A program made the translations under genes and the position numbers. 64,000 bases of DNA from Gyromitra esculenta (Eukaryota; Ascomycota; Pezizomycetes; Pezizales; Discinaceae): positions 1,674,001 through 1,738,000 of the forward strand of contig JBCAML010000002.1 in NCBI GenBank assembly GCA_038503075.1. The letters run 5' to 3'. How positions within the stretch are numbered: position 1 is the first letter of the stretch; every line of letters begins with the position of its first letter. Below the pieces are notes generated by a model that did no database searches, was not told the origin of the DNA, and saw only the letters and a program-made list of their open reading frames with translations. Below, in pieces: positions 60,614 to 64,000 of this stretch.

Positions 60614-63027
60614 TTAATGTTTCCTCTTCATCTTCTTTTGCTTCTCCACATGGGCTCTCAGCACCCTCTGCTTCTCCACCAAACTTCTCTTCTGCTTTCC
60701 CTTCGCCTTCCTGACCGTCATCAAGAAATTCTTCTTCCTCGCCTTCTCTTTATTCGTAGTGCTATGCGACTTTTCCGCATGTTTTGATTTCTTCGAGCCA
60801 AACTTATCTCTCCCTTCTCGGCCCTCCGCAGCGGCAGCTAGACGAGCTTCCTTATCCGCCTTACCACGCTTTGCGGGCCCCTGGATGGCAAGCACGTCGA
60901 CGGCATCTTCGTTGGTGATGGTTGCGCGGTTAGTGTGGTGTTTATCGGCTTTCTTACTACTACCAAGGAGTTTGTCGAGGCCAGCCTGAGTACGGAGCTC
61001 AGCAAGTTTGGCAAAGTCTGCGGGTGTGAGGATGCGGGTGGTTGCGAGGCTTGAGAGTTTTTTTTCTAGCTCCTGTACTTTATCCTCAAATATCAGATCT
61101 CCAGGGGCTCCGTCATCCTTTTCTTCCTCTTTCTCCTCACCCTCATCGGTTTTCTTAGGCTTCTTTTTAGGCTTTTTCTCCGATTCATCCTCTGAGTCAC
61201 TGATTTCGATCTCCTGATCGCTATCGACGTTGATCCAGCCTGTGCCGTCGTCGTCGCTATCTTCTTCCACCTCCCACTGGTTCCAATCTTCCTCGTCTTC
61301 CTCGTCTTCATCTTCGCTGTCCTGCCCTTTCTCTACCCTCTTAAGTCGTCTTTGTTCCTCTTTCCATTCTTCTAACAATTCCAAGCCTTCGATCTCTCCT
61401 GATTTCTCACCACCGAATCTTAAGGCTTCTCGATCCTTCATGCCCATACTTGCTGATTTTCCTCTGTCCTTCTTCCTCAGCATTTCTGGAGCGATTTCTC
61501 GATATAATCCAATCAAGCCTCGGGCCGCCATCATCACCCCTTTATCTTTTGATCCTTTATATTCCGTCAAATCTTGAAGAAGTGTTGCATTCATCGCTAA
61601 CGGAGCACGAGCACATATTTCGCGGATACTATTGAGTCTATAAAAAATTAAAAGGTTAGCACATGTACCAATTTGGATATTAAATAGGTTGCATTATGCA
61701 TACCCAGCTGTAGCAACTTCAGATGCTACACCCTCAGATACGAATTCGTCCGCAATCTTCTTAACAATGGGTTCCAACACATCTGGCGGCACTAGATCGT
61801 GGGCTGCTTGTGCAGCACACGCAAGGAAGTGCGTTACGTCACGTTGCCGCGGACTCAGATATTTCAGTAGATACGAATAAACTCCCAAAACGCTCAGCTT
61901 GTGTAAACCGATCAAACGTGATACAAGCTGTAAAACGAGGAGTTTTTGATCTATGGTGAGTTTGCTATTGGAACGAGAGAGGTGCTTGGAGAAAAGGTTT
62001 TCGGCAAAGCCTTGCGGGTCGTGAAGAAGGTGCAGGGCGGAGAAGTTGAGTGGATTAGGCTTGTTCTTGTTTTTTTGCTGCTACAGATAGAAGTTAGTCG
62101 CTGTATAAGAAAAAAGAGATATTTAAATCAAACCTTCTTCAGCGTAGCATAAGCCCTATCCACCTTTCTTTTCTTCTTATTTGTCTTTTTATTGATTCCC
62201 GCTTGATGTCTAACCTTACTAATATCCACTTCATTATCATCTTCACTATCCTCCGCATCCTCCATCTCTTGATCGACCCCAAGGAAGAACCTGACGCTCC
62301 CACTCATAACCTTCGGATTGGCACTCAGAGAAGCTTCCTTCATAATCTCGACTGTTCTAGCATCGTCCCATACACGTCGCTTCCACAGTTCTCTTGTCAA
62401 TTTAACTGACCAAAGCCCAGACGTTGATGAAGGATCGTCTTTGCCAGCCTCAACAAGCCCGAACAGGACTGTTTGGACAGTCTTATTCAGTCTATGATTC
62501 CGTGTCTTCGAGTTAGCGTTCCTGATATCCGACACAATAGTAGTATAGATCTGAGTGCGGAGCGCCTTCGACTGCGTAGTGGTCAAGACTGGGAACAGCG
62601 TTTGGAGCAGCGTAGTTGACGCAATAACATCCTTGTTACGTAGTAGCACTAGGCTCTGCACTAACTTTTCCCGCAAGTCATAGTTCAAAACGGCATGGTT
62701 TTTCAAGAGAAGCTGAGCGAGGTCGTTTGGGAAGTCTTGTGTCAGGTCGGGGAAGGAGCTGCAGACGTTTGACATGAAGCCAATCAGTTCACAAAAGGTC
62801 TCACTCTCGCTACCGTCAGGCTGGGATACAAAGATATCTCGCTGCGATTCATAATGGCGGTACTGCAGAATAAATTCTTCACGATACGAGGGTGGATCTC
62901 GGCGGATAAGGTTCTGTAACATAGGCCTGGAGGTGAATTAGTTAGTGTAAGCTATGATATTGGACAAAAAGAAGGGATATTACAGATTCTGGAGCTTTAC
63001 GAGTCCGGCTCTCTTGCGTTTAACCAT
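60614..63027 (-). CDS. sda1: SDA1 homologue, 60S ribosome biogenesis/export factor
   Basis: Four exons (63027-62984, 62926-62134, 62080-61704, 61637-60614) give 745 residues. Sda1 is a nuclear protein needed for pre-60S maturation and export and, in yeast, for passage through G1 and actin organisation. The N-terminal NUC130/SDA1 region begins [15 protein letters not shown] and continues [22 protein letters not shown]. Helical repeats follow ([37 protein letters not shown]). The C-terminal part has acidic tracts (61190-61320), KKPKKKPKK and a basic tail MKRKH, typical of nucleolar proteins. The first exon codes just 14 complete codons. Confidence 0.93.
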
Positions 63028-63245
63028 GTTTGCGGTGTTTTTTTTTGGATCGGCTGGTGATTGTAAAGTAAACTCTGCAGCTTTTCTGATGTTGCAGTTT
63101 AAGATTTTTTAAGATTTTTCTGTGATGTCTTGGCGATGCTGCGCTACCACCCTTGACATGCGGCTCTACTTGATACAACAAACTTTTCTTGGCAGATTCT
63201 CCACAATCAAAAACTTCTCCATTTTTGGAGGTTAGAGGCGACATT
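63028..63245. promoter_or_regulatory. short bidirectional promoter
   Basis: Only 218 bases separate the divergent ATGs of SDA1 and the F-box/ankyrin gene, so both promoters must share or abut here. A tandem TTTAAGATTTTTTAAGATTTTT stretch is AT-rich (63099-63120). Confidence 0.5.
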
Positions 63246-63950
63246 ATGTCTCTCACCGGTCTTCCAAACGAAATACTGCTTATACTTGCGAAATATCTCG
63301 GACCCTATGACCTCAATAACCTCCTCCGCGCAAATAAATATCTCTACGATATCCTTACACCAAGCCTCCATGACCATGCCGCGCACGATTACGATGGAAT
63401 GAACGCCCTTTGCTGGGCCTCCAGGCATGGATATCAGCCACTAGTTAAAATGTTACTAGATAACGGGGCTGAGGTCAATAAAACAACTGAAGACTCGGAA
63501 ATGAGGGACTGCATTACGACCGCACTCACCTGCGCGGCGGAACGGGGGCACACAGAAATTGTCGAATGTCTCTTGAAGAGGGGTGCACACAGCGGAAACA
63601 CCGCTCTGATAGCGGCTATATATCGGGGAAATATGGCGATATGCAGGTTGCTATTAGAAAATGGAGTAGACGCCGATTGCTGGGGCAAGGCGCCGAACAA
63701 TGTGTCCTCGAAACCGGCACTTCACTGGGCTGTGCGAAGGCCGTATCCGAATGCGGCAATGATTAGGCTATTGCTTGATAACGGGGCCGAGATAGATATT
63801 AAGGATAGTAGTGGAATAACTGCACTTGACGTTGCTTGGAGCATGCGTCTTAACCATATTGTTGAGCTTTTGTTGGAGAATGGTGCCAGCGCAAGTAATT
63901 CAATATATGATAATATTGGGAAACTGAGATTGCAAGATCATAGCTTGTAA
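63246..63950 (+). CDS. F-box and ankyrin-repeat protein
   Basis: A single-exon frame of 234 residues from ATG 63246. The N-terminus is an F-box (LPNEILLILAKYL, residues 5-17, then LNNLLRANKYLYDIL). Ankyrin repeats follow: NALCWASRHGYQPLVKMLLDNGA, a TTALTCAAERGHTEIV unit, NTALIAAIYRGN, ALHWAVRRPYPNAAMI and ITALDVAWSMRLNHIV. Such proteins usually act as substrate adaptors of SCF ubiquitin ligases; the ankyrin part would bind the target, which is unknown. Members are numerous and fast-evolving in filamentous fungi. It is divergent from SDA1. Confidence 0.88.
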   Translation: MSLTGLPNEILLILAKYLGPYDLNNLLRANKYLYDILTPSLHDHAAHDYDGMNALCWASRHGYQPLVKMLLDNGAEVNKTTEDSEMRDCITTALTCAAERGHTEIVECLLKRGAHSGNTALIAAIYRGNMAICRLLLENGVDADCWGKAPNNVSSKPALHWAVRRPYPNAAMIRLLLDNGAEIDIKDSSGITALDVAWSMRLNHIVELLLENGASASNSIYDNIGKLRLQDHSL

Positions 63951-64000
63951 CACCATCTCAACTAGATACATCATTTCTCTTTGCTTTTTACTCCTATCAG

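Overview
This window reads as nuclear DNA of a filamentous ascomycete (Pezizomycotina). Protein genes carry many short introns (about 49-91 nt, GT-AG with CTAAC/CTGAC-like branch sites), and the gene content is typical of that group: a Rec8 cohesin, a Dbf2-type kinase, a Dnf1-type flippase, MRS2, SDA1 and MPC2. I cannot place it to class. No tRNA, rRNA, CRISPR or bacterial-type operon was seen. Most models below were spliced by hand, and every listed exon set keeps frame from start to stop.

Left part (1-14.7 kb) is gene-poor. It holds what looks like a metal-uptake neighbourhood: a flavocytochrome ferric/cupric reductase (991-2994, minus), a CTR high-affinity copper transporter (5718-6399, plus), and a secreted, GPI-anchored protein whose mature N-terminus is a histidine and which resembles the BIM1/X325 copper-acquisition family (8859-9571, minus). 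Together they could capture, reduce and import copper. Between them lie a candidate 0.8-kb inverted-repeat element and a broken O-methyltransferase. A broken ankyrin-repeat gene lies further right (about 12.5-13.0 kb).

Middle part (14.7-27 kb) is a conserved block: a BLOC-1 subunit-like protein, Rec8, an unrecognised 314-aa protein, cytosolic tyrosyl-tRNA synthetase, a Dbf2/Sid2-type NDR kinase and a short-chain dehydrogenase.

From 29 to 43 kb, isolated genes sit in AT-rich spacers: an MFS sugar transporter, a mitochondrial pyruvate carrier subunit with a 15-nt microexon, a LigB-type extradiol dioxygenase, two secreted Ser/Thr-rich proteins with a cysteine module (one with four 35-residue repeats), and a second short-chain dehydrogenase.

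Right part (45-64 kb) has an MRS2-type mitochondrial magnesium channel, a probable Smc5/6-associated (CANIN/Nse6-like) protein with a PIP-box-like N-terminus, a Dnf1-type P4-ATPase, SDA1 for 60S ribosome biogenesis, and a divergent F-box/ankyrin protein. A possible degraded LTR lies near 59 kb. The palindrome TACATGTA recurs at least 12 times in noncoding DNA across the window.
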